In this document: positions 43,572 to 52,248 of the stretch, one piece after another
Layout: each line of letters starts with the position of its first letter
How positions within the stretch are numbered: position 1 is the first letter of the stretch
Assembly (NCBI GenBank): GCA_964573015.1
Contig: CAZNHZ010000001.1
Location: forward strand, 310,001 to 374,000
DNA from: JAPUDQ01 sp964573015
Lineage (GTDB): Bacteria > Patescibacteriota > Saccharimonadia > Saccharimonadales > Saccharimonadaceae
Direction of reading: 5' to 3'
Length of the DNA: 64,000 nucleotides
The notes under the pieces: generated by a model
Database searches by the model: none
Seen by the model: only the letters and a program-made list of their open reading frames with translations
Told to the model about the DNA's origin: nothing
Program-made: the position numbers and the translations under genes

Positions 43572-44778
43572 TCTTAAAACGGTTATCCGATTTGAAGTCG
43601 TCCGTGCACTCAAAAAAAAGACGTTTTGGATCATGGCGTTGGGATTCCCAATCTTATTTGCCGCGATTGCCGGCGTTATCGTCTTGTCCAATAAAGCCAC
43701 CGACGATGCCGTCAAAGATATCGAAAAGCAAAAGTTCAGCTTTGTAGTTCGTGACGACTCGGGCATAATCGACCCAACCATCGTTACGGCCATGACCGGC
43801 ACCATGGCCGATCCGACAGTATCATCCGATGGCTATATCGGCAAAGTCAAAAACGGTACTATCGACGGATTTATCCATTATCCTCGTCAGCTCGACAAGA
43901 CACCGATCAGGGTCTATGGCAAGAGTATCGATGTCTTTACTGACGGGCGCTACGGCGGGGTCGCCAACAGTCTTTTGACGATGTCGGCGTCGAAACGCGT
44001 CGACAAAAATGTCCAAGCGGTATTGAGCAAAACGACCAATACCAGCTTCACCGCCTACAAAGATGGTGAACCATACGACGCTTTCAAGCGGATGGTTTTG
44101 CCGGGAATATTTTTGGTGCTGTTTTATTTCCTGATCGCGTTTTTTGGCAACCAGATGCTCACTAGCACGACCGAAGAAAAAGAAAACCGCGTTATCGAGA
44201 TGCTGCTCACCACGCTCAATGCTCGTACGCTCATCGTTGGCAAAATTCTATCACTGATATTGCTCGCTGTCATTCAGGGACTTATCATCGTCTTGCCGGC
44301 ACTTATCGGCTACATTTTGTTTCATGACAGCTTGCGCTTGCCTGCGCTTGATTTGTCGTCACTACCGGTTGACTGGATACGTATCAGCCTCGGCTTCCTC
44401 ATCTTTGCCGCCAGCTTTCTATTGTTTACCGGCCTATTGGTCGCGGTTGGCGCCGCCGTACCAACCGCCAAAGAAGCCAGCGGATTCTTTGGTATGGTCA
44501 TGATGCTGATCTTTGGGCCGCTCTATGCCGCACCGCTGTTTGTGTCGAGTCCTGGCTCGCCTATTGTACAGTTTTTGTCGTTTTTCCCTTTGACCTCACC
44601 GATACCACTGATGCTTCGAAACGCTATCGGCAATCTTAGCTACACGCATGCTTTGATCGCTATCGCGCTTCTACTCATCACTGCTACGTTCGTCATGTTT
44701 ATCGCCGTACGAATTTTTCGTTATGGCGCGCTCGAATACTCACGACGTTTGTCGCTCAAAGAAATTTTTGGCCGCTAA
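43564..44778 (+). CDS. ABC transporter permease (NatB/YhaP-like)
   Basis: About 404 residues from the ATG at 43564, which has GAGGAGG just upstream inside the end of the ATPase gene. An N-terminal helix (FWIMALGFPILFAAIAGVIVL) is followed by an extracytoplasmic domain (about 55-190) and five or six C-terminal helices. The NQMLTSTTEEKENRVIEMLLTTLNARTLIVGKIL segment is the conserved cytoplasmic coupling region of ABC-2-type permeases such as NatB. It exports an unknown ion or hydrophobic compound. Confidence 0.9.
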   Translation: MHNLKTVIRFEVVRALKKKTFWIMALGFPILFAAIAGVIVLSNKATDDAVKDIEKQKFSFVVRDDSGIIDPTIVTAMTGTMADPTVSSDGYIGKVKNGTIDGFIHYPRQLDKTPIRVYGKSIDVFTDGRYGGVANSLLTMSASKRVDKNVQAVLSKTTNTSFTAYKDGEPYDAFKRMVLPGIFLVLFYFLIAFFGNQMLTSTTEEKENRVIEMLLTTLNARTLIVGKILSLILLAVIQGLIIVLPALIGYILFHDSLRLPALDLSSLPVDWIRISLGFLIFAASFLLFTGLLVAVGAAVPTAKEASGFFGMVMMLIFGPLYAAPLFVSSPGSPIVQFLSFFPLTSPIPLMLRNAIGNLSYTHALIAIALLLITATFVMFIAVRIFRYGALEYSRRLSLKEIFGR

Positions 44779-44795
44779 ACGTAAAATCCTACGGC

Positions 44796-44826
44796 AAAAA
44801 ATGCAGCAAGGAACAACCTTGCTGCA
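44796..44826 (-). terminator. Terminator of greA
   Basis: A perfect 10-bp stem (TGCAGCAAGG with CCTTGCTGCA) and a five-base loop. The following T run is on the minus strand (A run at 44796-44801), so it ends greA transcription; on the plus strand it closes the ABC operon only weakly. Confidence 0.85.
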
Positions 44827-44843
44827 ACCAGGTTTCATAATGA

Positions 44844-45296
44844 CTATTTAACTTCTTGGATTGTATAAGTTGTCTCGCCTTTAGGCGTAGTAATCGTGAC
44901 TTCGTCACCTTGTTTTTTGCCCATGAGCGCTGAGCCGATCGGTGATTCATTGCTGATCTTGCCCTCAAGCGGGTCAGCCTCGACTGCCCCGACTATCCGG
45001 TAAGTAACTTTTTTGCCGTTTTCGAGTACGACGGTCGAGCCAACTTTTATCGTGCTGCTTTTGGTCGGTTTGATGATGTCAGCGTTTTGCAAAATATCTT
45101 CAATTTCGGCAACGCGAGTTTCGACCAAACCCTGCTCTTCGCGGGCGCTGTCGTACTCGGCATTTTCACTGAGATCACCATAATCACGAGCGTTGGCAAT
45201 CTTTTCAGCTATCGCGCCGCGACGACCTTTGAGCTCGTCAAGTTCAGCCTCAAGTTCAGCCTTGCCTTCTAAAGTGATGTGATAAGTTTTTTTCAT
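44844..45296 (-). CDS. greA: Transcription elongation factor GreA
   Basis: A 150-residue factor that makes stalled RNA polymerase cleave its backtracked transcript. The N-terminal coiled coil (about 1-75) holds the acidic tip motif DYGDLSENAEYDSAREEQ. The C-terminal globular domain contains IVGAVEADPLEGKISNESPIGSALMGKKQGDEV. Length is slightly below the usual 158. Its terminator is shared with the 3' side of the ABC operon. Confidence 0.96.
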   Translation of the reverse strand: MKKTYHITLEGKAELEAELDELKGRRGAIAEKIANARDYGDLSENAEYDSAREEQGLVETRVAEIEDILQNADIIKPTKSSTIKVGSTVVLENGKKVTYRIVGAVEADPLEGKISNESPIGSALMGKKQGDEVTITTPKGETTYTIQEVK

Positions 45297-45402
45297 ATAA
45301 ATTATTCTCTTTCTTTACTGATTCTTAGACGGGATAAACGGCGCGCCAAGTCAGCGTGCCGCCCTAAAAACTGTTTAGTCAGTCCCCTCACTTCAACAGT
45401 GG

Positions 45403-46632
45403 TTATAGCTTAGCAAATAGCTGTTCGCGCGTCAATATCTCAGCCTTGTCGCTAGTGCGCTTTTTGTACTCATACATTTCACCGTTTTTTTGGCTGACAA
45501 CGACACGATGCGGGATACCGATGAGGTCGGCGTCGGCAAACTTTTCACCTGGCCGCATATCACGATCATCCCAGATAACTTCAATGCCTTTTTCCCAAAG
45601 CTGCTCATATAATTTTTGTGTTCGCTCCATAACGTCACCAATCGACACGATATGCACCCGGTAGGGCGCGACCGCCTCAGGCCACACGAGACCCTTGTTG
45701 TCGGCAAAATGCTCCGCGAGCAGCCCCATGACACGGCTGGGTCCGATACCATAGCTGCCCATAAACACTCTCTGCTGCTTACCTCTTTCATCGGTGTAGT
45801 TCAGATCAAGCGCATCAGAAAACTTGGTGCCGAGCGTAAATATATTGCCGACTTCGACGGCTGTTTTTTCGATCAGCTCCTCACTCTTTACACCGAGATC
45901 AGCGAGCACTTCATCGGTATAGACCTCCTGATTGATCGCCAGCTTCTTACCTTCGTGAACATAAATCGTGTCTTCACCGACATCGCTGATCGTCTGAAAC
46001 TCGTGCGAATACTTACTAAAACTGCCTCCGCTGGCAAACGTCTTGTACGTGATTCCACCGATGCCGAGACGTTCATATACTTTGTCATACGCCGTCGATA
46101 TTTTTTCATAAAACTCATCATGCTCGTCAACCGAGCGAGAGAACGAATAGAGGTCTTTCATCCAAAATTCGCGACCGCGCATTAGTCCGCTCTTACTGCG
46201 GAGTTCATTACGAAACTTGATCTGAAATTGGTACGGATACACTGGCAAATCTTTGTAGCTGGCAATGTAGTTTTTCATAAGTTGCGTCAGCGGCTCCTCA
46301 TGGGTCGGTGCTAGACCCACATCAGCCCCAGTCGCCAATTTGGTCTTGAACCAGACATCCATAACATCATCACTCCAGCGACCCGAGGCTTCCCACACAT
46401 CTTTGGGCTGCAGGGCTGTCATACTGACCTCATTACCGCCGACAGCATTCATCTCTTCACGAATAATTTGGATAATTTTTTCGAGCGTCCGCTTACCGAG
46501 CGGCAGATATGTATACACTCCCGCCATTTCCTTGTAGACAAATCCAGCCCGTATCAGCAGCTGGGCGTTTTTTGCAACTTCATCAGCTGGCGCGTCGCGC
46601 AGCGTCCGCGTAAATAATTTTGACATTTTCAT
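45403..46632 (-). CDS. proS: Prolyl-tRNA synthetase, without editing insertion
   Basis: This 409-residue enzyme charges tRNA-Pro. It has the bacterial-type start MKMSKLFTRTLRDAPADEVAKNAQLLIRAGFVYKEMAGVYTYLPLG, motif 2 in KFRNELRSKSGLMRGREFWMKDLYSF and GSYGIGPSRVMGLLAEHF. Ordinary bacterial ProRS is about 570 residues with a roughly 180-residue editing domain between motifs 2 and 3; here it is missing, so Ala-tRNA-Pro editing must come from elsewhere or be absent. A TATAGT box seven bases upstream suggests a leaderless mRNA. Confidence 0.95.
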   Translation of the reverse strand: MKMSKLFTRTLRDAPADEVAKNAQLLIRAGFVYKEMAGVYTYLPLGKRTLEKIIQIIREEMNAVGGNEVSMTALQPKDVWEASGRWSDDVMDVWFKTKLATGADVGLAPTHEEPLTQLMKNYIASYKDLPVYPYQFQIKFRNELRSKSGLMRGREFWMKDLYSFSRSVDEHDEFYEKISTAYDKVYERLGIGGITYKTFASGGSFSKYSHEFQTISDVGEDTIYVHEGKKLAINQEVYTDEVLADLGVKSEELIEKTAVEVGNIFTLGTKFSDALDLNYTDERGKQQRVFMGSYGIGPSRVMGLLAEHFADNKGLVWPEAVAPYRVHIVSIGDVMERTQKLYEQLWEKGIEVIWDDRDMRPGEKFADADLIGIPHRVVVSQKNGEMYEYKKRTSDKAEILTREQLFAKL

Positions 46633-46671
46633 ACCCTCTACTATACAGATAGCTCTGCCTTAGGCAAAATA

Positions 46672-46707
46672 GTATAACTTTTTTACCACTTGGTAAAAAA
46701 GTTATAC
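46672..46707. terminator. Long perfect hairpin between the CPBP gene and proS
   Basis: GTATAACTTTTTTACC pairs perfectly with GGTAAAAAAGTTATAC (16 bp) around ACTT. It lies downstream of the frr-uppS-rseP-CPBP run and just upstream of the proS promoter. Its internal T runs make it a plausible terminator for the upstream operon, although no separate T run follows; an operator role is possible. Confidence 0.6.
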
Positions 46708-46746
46708 ATGTTGACATGTCGTCAAGGAGTTACTGGCCGATAAGGA

Positions 46747-47559
46747 CTAAACGCCAATCAGCTTCTGAAGCCATTCGGGCAGCAAAAACAGTACCGAAAA
46801 CGAGATAAAATTTTTGAGAAAATGCAGCATAACCCCTGACCATATGGCGCCGGTGCGTTCGCGCAGATAGCTGGCCACCATACTGAGCACAAACGTATCG
46901 AGCGCCACATTCCACTGGCCGTGAACCATGCCAAACAATCCACTCACCACTATCGACGTCACCCAAAAAGGCAGCCAGCGGCGCAGACTGCCAAATAAAT
47001 AGCCGCGAAACACCATTTCTTCGACAACCGGCGCCAAAACGCACACCGTCAGAAATACCCACAACACATCCCAGCTGCCGGTAAGTGACCCAAACCCAAT
47101 ATCTTGCGTTTGGGTTAAATCGATCCAGGTAACATAAGCTGCCACCAGATTGAGCACCAGAGTTGTTAGCAGCATATAACCGGCCCAGCCCGCCAGCGTC
47201 TGCGGTATGTCAATCCACTTTATGAGCCGATCGACACCTAGTAACCGCCGCACGTCCCGCCATCCAAGACGACGAATCGCAAACGGTTCGATAAGCAGCA
47301 GCGACAGCCCAAGAATATAGACAACTATGCTCAACGACATCTGCAATAACGCGCTTGACTCGTCAAACTGCCAGCCGATTTGCCGCATGCCGATCCCGAC
47401 AATCGTCATCACCAAAAAACCGCTCAACCCAAACACAGCCGCTAACGTCCACAGCGACACTGCCGTTGCAGCCAACAGCAACCTTGCTGCATGTCGGGCT
47501 CGCCCCACCGGTGAGTACGAGCTGCCGTGAGGCTTAGACTCAGAAGAGTTTGCCGACAT
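46747..47559 (-). CDS. CPBP intramembrane metalloprotease
   Basis: A 270-residue membrane protein with about seven helices. The CPBP/Abi motifs are EEMVFRGYLFGSL (EExxxR, about residues 187-199) and the histidine motif FGMVHGQWN (about 213-221), with a further polar residue near the end. Members cleave CAAX prenyl proteins or bacteriocin-related peptides inside the membrane. It overlaps the end of rseP by 20 bases and is probably the last gene of the frr-uppS-rseP transcript. Confidence 0.88.
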   Translation of the reverse strand: MSANSSESKPHGSSYSPVGRARHAARLLLAATAVSLWTLAAVFGLSGFLVMTIVGIGMRQIGWQFDESSALLQMSLSIVVYILGLSLLLIEPFAIRRLGWRDVRRLLGVDRLIKWIDIPQTLAGWAGYMLLTTLVLNLVAAYVTWIDLTQTQDIGFGSLTGSWDVLWVFLTVCVLAPVVEEMVFRGYLFGSLRRWLPFWVTSIVVSGLFGMVHGQWNVALDTFVLSMVASYLRERTGAIWSGVMLHFLKNFISFSVLFLLPEWLQKLIGV

Positions 47560-48706
47560 CCAGAACCGTAATTAATGCGATCAAGCCCAGCAAAAAAAGC
47601 ATGCCGTATGAATTAATTTGCTCTTCAATTTCTCGAGTCAGCGGTTTTTTGAGCAGCTTAAATATCGCCATAAGGTACCAACGCCCGCCATCGAGCGCCG
47701 GTATCGGCAGGACATTCATCACCGCCAGTGTTGTCGACAAAATAGCCGTGATCAGCAGCACCGGTACAATGCCCGCACTAACAGCCCCGGGCAAAATCTT
47801 GCCGACGATTCCGACCGGCCCCGCCACGCTATCACCGGCTTCGCCAAGCTGTTGTTGGGCTGCCGTATCGCCCGTTATTTTACCTGTCAATCCTATCCAA
47901 ACTTTGCTGAGCAGCCCGCCCAGTCCTTTGAGAATTTCCCAGCTGAGCTGCCCGGTTGTGCCGACGCCGACAATTGGCGCCGACCAGGTGGCGCGCAGCG
48001 TCGTCGGCCTTTGTGTAAACCCGACTCCAAGGTAACCGTTTTTGGCGTTTTGCGCCGTATTAAGCTGGATGTTGACAGTATTGGACGGTTGATTATGTCG
48101 CGAATATTCAACCGAGATGATCTTGCCGGCAAATTGTTTCGTCGTCTCAACCGCCTTGTTGGCCTCGGCGAGTTCGGGCTGCTGGTTGATGCTGCGGACG
48201 GTGTCACCCTGCTTCAGGCCGGCCCGCTCAGCCGGCGAATCCTTGACGACACTGCCGATAATAAGCGGGTGCCTGGTTTCCGTCGTATCAGCAGCTACTG
48301 CAAATTGGTTCGGCAAAATCTTTGGCAAACCGACAAAAGCCAATATCGTAAAAATTAAGGCGGCAGCAAACCAATTCATTGCCACACCGGCCAAAATAAT
48401 CTTGGTTTTTTGCCAAAAAGTCGCATTGCCATAGTCACCTTTTTTGTCGGCAGCGTCATATTCGCCTTGTAGCTTGACAAAACCGCCGATCGGCAACCAG
48501 TTAAGGCTATAAAGTACATTTTTGCCGAGTATACTGTTTTTGACTTTACGGCCCCAGGCAGAGGGAGGAAATCCGACACCGAATTCTTCGACCGTTACAC
48601 CGTTTCGCCGCGCAACGATACCGTGACCCAGCTCATGGATGACAACCAAAAAAACCAATATCAACAGACCGGCAATAATAGACAATATAAATCCTACAGT
48701 TTCCAA
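47540..48706 (-). CDS. rseP: Site-2 metalloprotease RseP-like
   Basis: A 388-residue intramembrane zinc protease. The first helix carries LVFLVVIHELGHGIVARRNGV (HExxH, about residues 24-28) and the last segment has NVLPIPALDGGRWYLMAI, which provides the zinc-binding aspartate. Between them is a PDZ-like domain (about 150-220). RseP-like proteins cleave anti-sigma factors or residual signal peptides. It lies six bases after uppS, a common order (frr-uppS-rseP). Confidence 0.93.
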   Translation of the reverse strand: METVGFILSIIAGLLILVFLVVIHELGHGIVARRNGVTVEEFGVGFPPSAWGRKVKNSILGKNVLYSLNWLPIGGFVKLQGEYDAADKKGDYGNATFWQKTKIILAGVAMNWFAAALIFTILAFVGLPKILPNQFAVAADTTETRHPLIIGSVVKDSPAERAGLKQGDTVRSINQQPELAEANKAVETTKQFAGKIISVEYSRHNQPSNTVNIQLNTAQNAKNGYLGVGFTQRPTTLRATWSAPIVGVGTTGQLSWEILKGLGGLLSKVWIGLTGKITGDTAAQQQLGEAGDSVAGPVGIVGKILPGAVSAGIVPVLLITAILSTTLAVMNVLPIPALDGGRWYLMAIFKLLKKPLTREIEEQINSYGMLFLLGLIALITVLDVGKLF

Positions 48707-48712
48707 AATTTC

Positions 48713-49417
48713 CTACCCTCCGTGTCGGCGATTACGACGATTATATTCTTTAAGTATAACAGCAACATCTTCCGAGTGCATGTCCGGCCAGTACTTCTCG
48801 ATGAAAAGAAATTCGGCATAGGCGCTGCGCCACAGCATAAAATTACTCAACCGCTGCTCGCCGCTGGTTCGTACTATCAAATCCACCGGCGGCACATCCG
48901 GATGGTCGAGATAATGTTCAAACTCTTGGGGCGTCAGCGTGTCTGGGTCAATCCCGTCGGCAATCACACGTTTGGTTGCAGCGACAATTTCCTGTTGACC
49001 ACCGTAGTTAAAGCACATCGCCAGCGTCGCCTTAGTACCGCCGCGCGAGATCGCTTCGGCTTCGTCGATCATGTCGCAAACATCGTCTGGCAACCGATCG
49101 CGACCGCCCATCACTACCAGTTTGTAGCCTTTTTTAGACAATTCTTTGATGTCGGTTCGAAATAACCGTCTGATCAGTTTCATGATACCGCGAATCTCGT
49201 CTTCGGCTCGATTCCAGTTCTCCGTCGAGAACGTATAAAACGATATATACTTAACGCCGGCATCAGCCGTCGCTTCGATAATTTCCTTGAGCGCCGAATA
49301 CCCTGCCAAGTGACCTTCGTAGGTTGGCAGCCCGTGTTGACGAGCCCAGCGGCGATTGCCATCGAGTATATAGCCGATATGCGTCGGAATCTCCAGTGCT
49401 TTTTGTGATTTTTCCAA
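48713..49417 (-). CDS. uppS: Undecaprenyl diphosphate synthase
   Basis: A 234-residue cis-prenyltransferase that makes the lipid carrier for peptidoglycan and wall polymers. The conserved start IGYILDGNRRWARQHGLPTYEGH has the catalytic aspartate, and later motifs are ISFYTFSTENWNRAEDEI and the C-terminal PVDLIVRTSGEQRLSNFMLWRSAYAEFLF. It fits between frr and rseP, as in many bacteria. Confidence 0.95.
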   Translation of the reverse strand: MEKSQKALEIPTHIGYILDGNRRWARQHGLPTYEGHLAGYSALKEIIEATADAGVKYISFYTFSTENWNRAEDEIRGIMKLIRRLFRTDIKELSKKGYKLVVMGGRDRLPDDVCDMIDEAEAISRGGTKATLAMCFNYGGQQEIVAATKRVIADGIDPDTLTPQEFEHYLDHPDVPPVDLIVRTSGEQRLSNFMLWRSAYAEFLFIEKYWPDMHSEDVAVILKEYNRRNRRHGG

Positions 49418-49450
49418 AATCTTTAGTCCAAAACCTTTAATCTACTGTTA

Positions 49451-50002
49451 CTAGATCGTCATGACTTCTTGCTCTTTGGCTTTATACAGCTCATCGATTT
49501 TGGCCTGATAATCTTTCATGTCGTCATCGATGCCGCGCTCGATTTGCTTCATATCTTCTTCGGACAGCTCTTTGGCGTCTTTCATGCGCTTGGCGTCTTT
49601 GAGGGCATCTTGGCGGACGTTACGCATAGCGATACGGCAATCCTCGACTTTTTCACCGAGCTGCTTGACCATCTCGCGGCGGCGCTCCTCGGTCAGCGGC
49701 GGTATCGGTACACGCACCAGACGGCCGTCATCACTCGGATTAAATCCGAGATCACTGGTGCGAATCGCATCACTAATTGCCTTGATATTACTCGGATCAA
49801 ACGGATTTACCTGCAGCAGCTGCGGCTCAGGCGTCGTGACATTGGCGACTTGGTTGAGTGGCATACGGCTGCCATAAGCGTCGACCATGACCGAGCTGAG
49901 CATATCCGGATGGGCACGGCCAGTACGGACCTTGGCGAGCTCTCCCTCTAAATACTCTAGGGCTACTGTCATTTTCTGTTGGTATGGTTTCGTGTCGAAC
50001 AT
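49451..50002 (-). CDS. frr: Ribosome recycling factor
   Basis: A 183-residue factor that splits post-termination ribosomes with EF-G. The start at 50002 (MFDTKPYQQKMTVALEYLEGELAKVRTGRAHPDML) is set by GGAGAATT and a TATACT further upstream; a longer frame begins at 50050. Conserved segments are RVPIPPLTEERRREMVKQLGEKVEDCRIAMRNVRQDA. It heads the frr-uppS-rseP-CPBP unit. Confidence 0.96.
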   Translation of the reverse strand: MFDTKPYQQKMTVALEYLEGELAKVRTGRAHPDMLSSVMVDAYGSRMPLNQVANVTTPEPQLLQVNPFDPSNIKAISDAIRTSDLGFNPSDDGRLVRVPIPPLTEERRREMVKQLGEKVEDCRIAMRNVRQDALKDAKRMKDAKELSEEDMKQIERGIDDDMKDYQAKIDELYKAKEQEVMTI

Positions 50003-50022
50003 AATTCTCCTTCCATGACTAG

Positions 50023-50457
50023 TATAACGCAGCCCTTGCATACGATACATATAATCCCGCCAAGACAGCTTCCCGTAATACGCCGGGCTATATCACTGAA
50101 GAAGAGACACGCGATCAGGTCAATGGTTTCTATACGCAGTATCTTAATACCAGGCGGGACGCTCCTGAAGAATCACTAAAAGCGTATATTCATAGTTATG
50201 GCACTAAGAATCTAATGTTTTATAGCCAGTACTACCGGCATGGTTTTGATCCAATTGTATGTTCTGAAGTTATGCCGACGAGTGTTACGGCGACAAGTGT
50301 AACGCCTGGTCCAGGCGCGACCGTGACGGCAACAGCAAAATATCCGGACGGTACTACTGCCAACATTGGCTTGACTTTAGTACTTAATAATAAAGGCTTT
50401 GGTATCGACACCGTAACTTGTCCCGGAAACAGAGGGAATCTTCCACCAAGCAGCTAG
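50023..50457 (+). pseudogene. 5'-truncated fragment of a secreted or surface protein
   Basis: The frame is open from 50023 to the stop at 50455-50457, but has no usable start until an ATG at 50215, whose upstream residues are clearly coding too (YITEEETRDQVNGFYTQYL, RRDAPEESLKAYIHSYG). The middle has FYSQYYRHGFDPIVCSEV, then a Thr/Pro/Ala-rich part, TVTATAKYPDGTTANIGL, and FGIDTVTCPGNRG with two cysteines. The signal peptide or anchor expected for such a protein would lie in the frr promoter region and is missing. It is most likely a leftover of a deleted gene. No family was recognised. Confidence 0.55.
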
Positions 50458-50581
50458 GTTTAAGCACCGGGTTGCTGACTACCACTCACAACCAACGAAA
50501 TGGCGTTGATAAATATTGGTTGAATATAATGCCCAGTGACATCGTAAACCGAGAACCCCTGTATATCATGTGATACTTATA

Positions 50582-50611
50582 TTTACAAATACGGGTATTT
50601 TGTGATATAAT
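50582..50611 (+). promoter_or_regulatory. Promoter of the 50626 cyclase-like gene
   Basis: TTTACA at 50582-50587 and TATAAT at 50606-50611 with an 18-base spacer; TGA before the -10 gives the extended form. The leader is only about eight bases and has no clear Shine-Dalgarno sequence. Confidence 0.65.
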
Positions 50612-50625
50612 ATAGAATTAACATC

Positions 50626-51606
50626 ATGAATCCGCCAATTACCACCACGCTCGCCCTCATCGAGGCTGGGCTACACCCGCTCGGTGCAGCGCTCAAGCCT
50701 ATCAAGTCATACAACGGCCACGCTGTTTTCATTCGTGATCGGCACTATACCGGCCTCGCGGCTACTGTCGCCATGCACTACCCGCGCGTCAATGCCAAGC
50801 GTCACGAGTTTGCCCGGGCAAACGTCGACGGCCGTGCCGTTGACCTGTCATCATCGACGCTCGGCACGACCTTTGAGACACGCCAATCTGCCCTGCTGCC
50901 GAGCGCTATGAACCGCCAGCATATCGTCTGGGGAGTACACATCCCGTTATCCGGCACCCAAGAAGCCGTCGTGCAGATCGTGTTCGACAAAACTGCCGGT
51001 ACCCCACCGTCGCTTGGCACGATCGAAAAAGCCTGGGAATCCCATGAGACTGAAATCGTCACTCCCCTGAAGGACCTGGCGGCACTCAATCTCCCCTCTC
51101 TCATCGAAGCCTGCCGTCTCGGTGCGCCATCGACTCCAAATGCGTTCGTACTCAAATGGGACGTCATGGACTCCAGCTATGTGGCTCGGCATGATTATGG
51201 CGAGCTGCGGCATTTCATCTCGACCTTTGAACACACTATCGAGCCAATCGTAGACTACTACGGCGGCCATATCGCTGGCTATGACGGTGACTCACAGGAC
51301 ATTGTCGTGCCAATTCCGAGCGACATCGACCGCAACAACCCTCGCGAGATCAAAGCGTTCGCCGCTCGCGCTATCACGCCGCTCATCGACAAAATCCGCA
51401 TCGCCCACGCTACCATCGCGCCAGACTATACTCCGGTCATGCGTATCCGGCTCGGCGTCGGCCTCGGCTCAGTCCAGACGACACTGCTCGGCGAACAAAC
51501 CGGCCCGGTATTTTGGAGTGTGTCGGACAAGATGAAGATGCGTGCCGGCTCAAGCGACATCTACACACTTTGTCTCGACGACAGTGTCAAAACGATACTC
51601 ACCTAA
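50626..51606 (+). CDS. Divergent class III nucleotidyl cyclase-like protein
   Basis: A 326-residue soluble protein. The C-terminal half (about 173-312) resembles a class III adenylyl/guanylyl cyclase: FVLKWDVMDSS with Asp179 at the first metal position, then VDYYGGHIAGYDGDSQDIVVPI with Asp222 at the second, then an AARAITPLIDKIR helix and MRIRLGVGLGSVQTTLLG. The usual Asn and Arg of the VNxAxRL motif read as WSVSDKMKM, so catalysis may be altered or lost. The N-terminal half (about 25-130) looks like a GAF-type sensor. Codons are more C/G-ending than in neighbours. Confidence 0.5.
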   Translation: MNPPITTTLALIEAGLHPLGAALKPIKSYNGHAVFIRDRHYTGLAATVAMHYPRVNAKRHEFARANVDGRAVDLSSSTLGTTFETRQSALLPSAMNRQHIVWGVHIPLSGTQEAVVQIVFDKTAGTPPSLGTIEKAWESHETEIVTPLKDLAALNLPSLIEACRLGAPSTPNAFVLKWDVMDSSYVARHDYGELRHFISTFEHTIEPIVDYYGGHIAGYDGDSQDIVVPIPSDIDRNNPREIKAFAARAITPLIDKIRIAHATIAPDYTPVMRIRLGVGLGSVQTTLLGEQTGPVFWSVSDKMKMRAGSSDIYTLCLDDSVKTILT

Positions 51607-51636
51607 AAATCGCCCGGGTAATTCGGACGATTTTTA
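51605..51636. terminator. Bidirectional terminator between the cyclase-like gene and tsf
   Basis: AAAAATCG and CGATTTTT form an eight-bp outer stem with a CCG/CGG inner pair. The A and T runs serve both the plus-strand gene and the convergent tsf-rpsB operon. Confidence 0.75.
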
Positions 51637-51649
51637 TGCAATTACGCTC

Positions 51650-52246
51650 TTACTCGCTGACACCGAGCTCGATACGGCGTATCTGGCGAACGACGATGTT
51701 TTCGCCGAGTTTGCTGATGTGCTCTTTGACCAGCTCCCCGACAGTGATATCAGGGTTTTTGATAAACGGCTGGTCCATGAGGGTTTTTTCGGCAAAATAT
51801 TTCTTGAGCTGACCCTCGACGATCTTGCCGCTGATCTCGGGAGATTTGCCTTCGCTGGCAGCTTTGTCAGTAAACTCAGCCCGCTTGGCGCCTTCTACAT
51901 CGCTATCGATATCCTCGGCCGAGATGTACTCGGGTGCCGACGCAGCGACATGCAGTGCGATGTCATGCACCAGCGCTTTGAACTCATCGGTCTTGGCGAC
52001 AAAATCCGTCTCGCAGTTGACTTCGACGAGTACGCCGACACGACCAGAGTGGACATAAGCATCTACCAGGCCTTCGCGGGCTTCGCGCTCGCCGCGTTTT
52101 TCGGCTTTGGTCAGGCCTTTACGGCGCATCGCTTCGAGCGCTTTTTCAAAATCACCACCCGCTTCGGTCAAAGCTGCCTTGGCATCGGTCAGGCCAACAC
52201 CGGTCAGCTCTTTGAGTTTCTTGATGTCTTCTACAGAAATTGCCAT
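51650..52246 (-). CDS. tsf: Elongation factor Ts
   Basis: A 198-residue nucleotide exchange factor for EF-Tu. The N-terminal UBA-like helices have IKKLKELTGVGLTDAKAALTEAGGDFEKALEAMRRKG, the core has VGVLVEVNCETDFVAKTDEF, and the C-terminal part is short with LMDQPFIKNPDITVGELVKEHI. One of the two core subdomains is reduced, as in short EF-Ts. It is translated from the rpsB-tsf transcript, two bases after rpsB. Confidence 0.95.
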   Translation of the reverse strand: MAISVEDIKKLKELTGVGLTDAKAALTEAGGDFEKALEAMRRKGLTKAEKRGEREAREGLVDAYVHSGRVGVLVEVNCETDFVAKTDEFKALVHDIALHVAASAPEYISAEDIDSDVEGAKRAEFTDKAASEGKSPEISGKIVEGQLKKYFAEKTLMDQPFIKNPDITVGELVKEHISKLGENIVVRQIRRIELGVSE

Positions 52247-52248
52247 AG

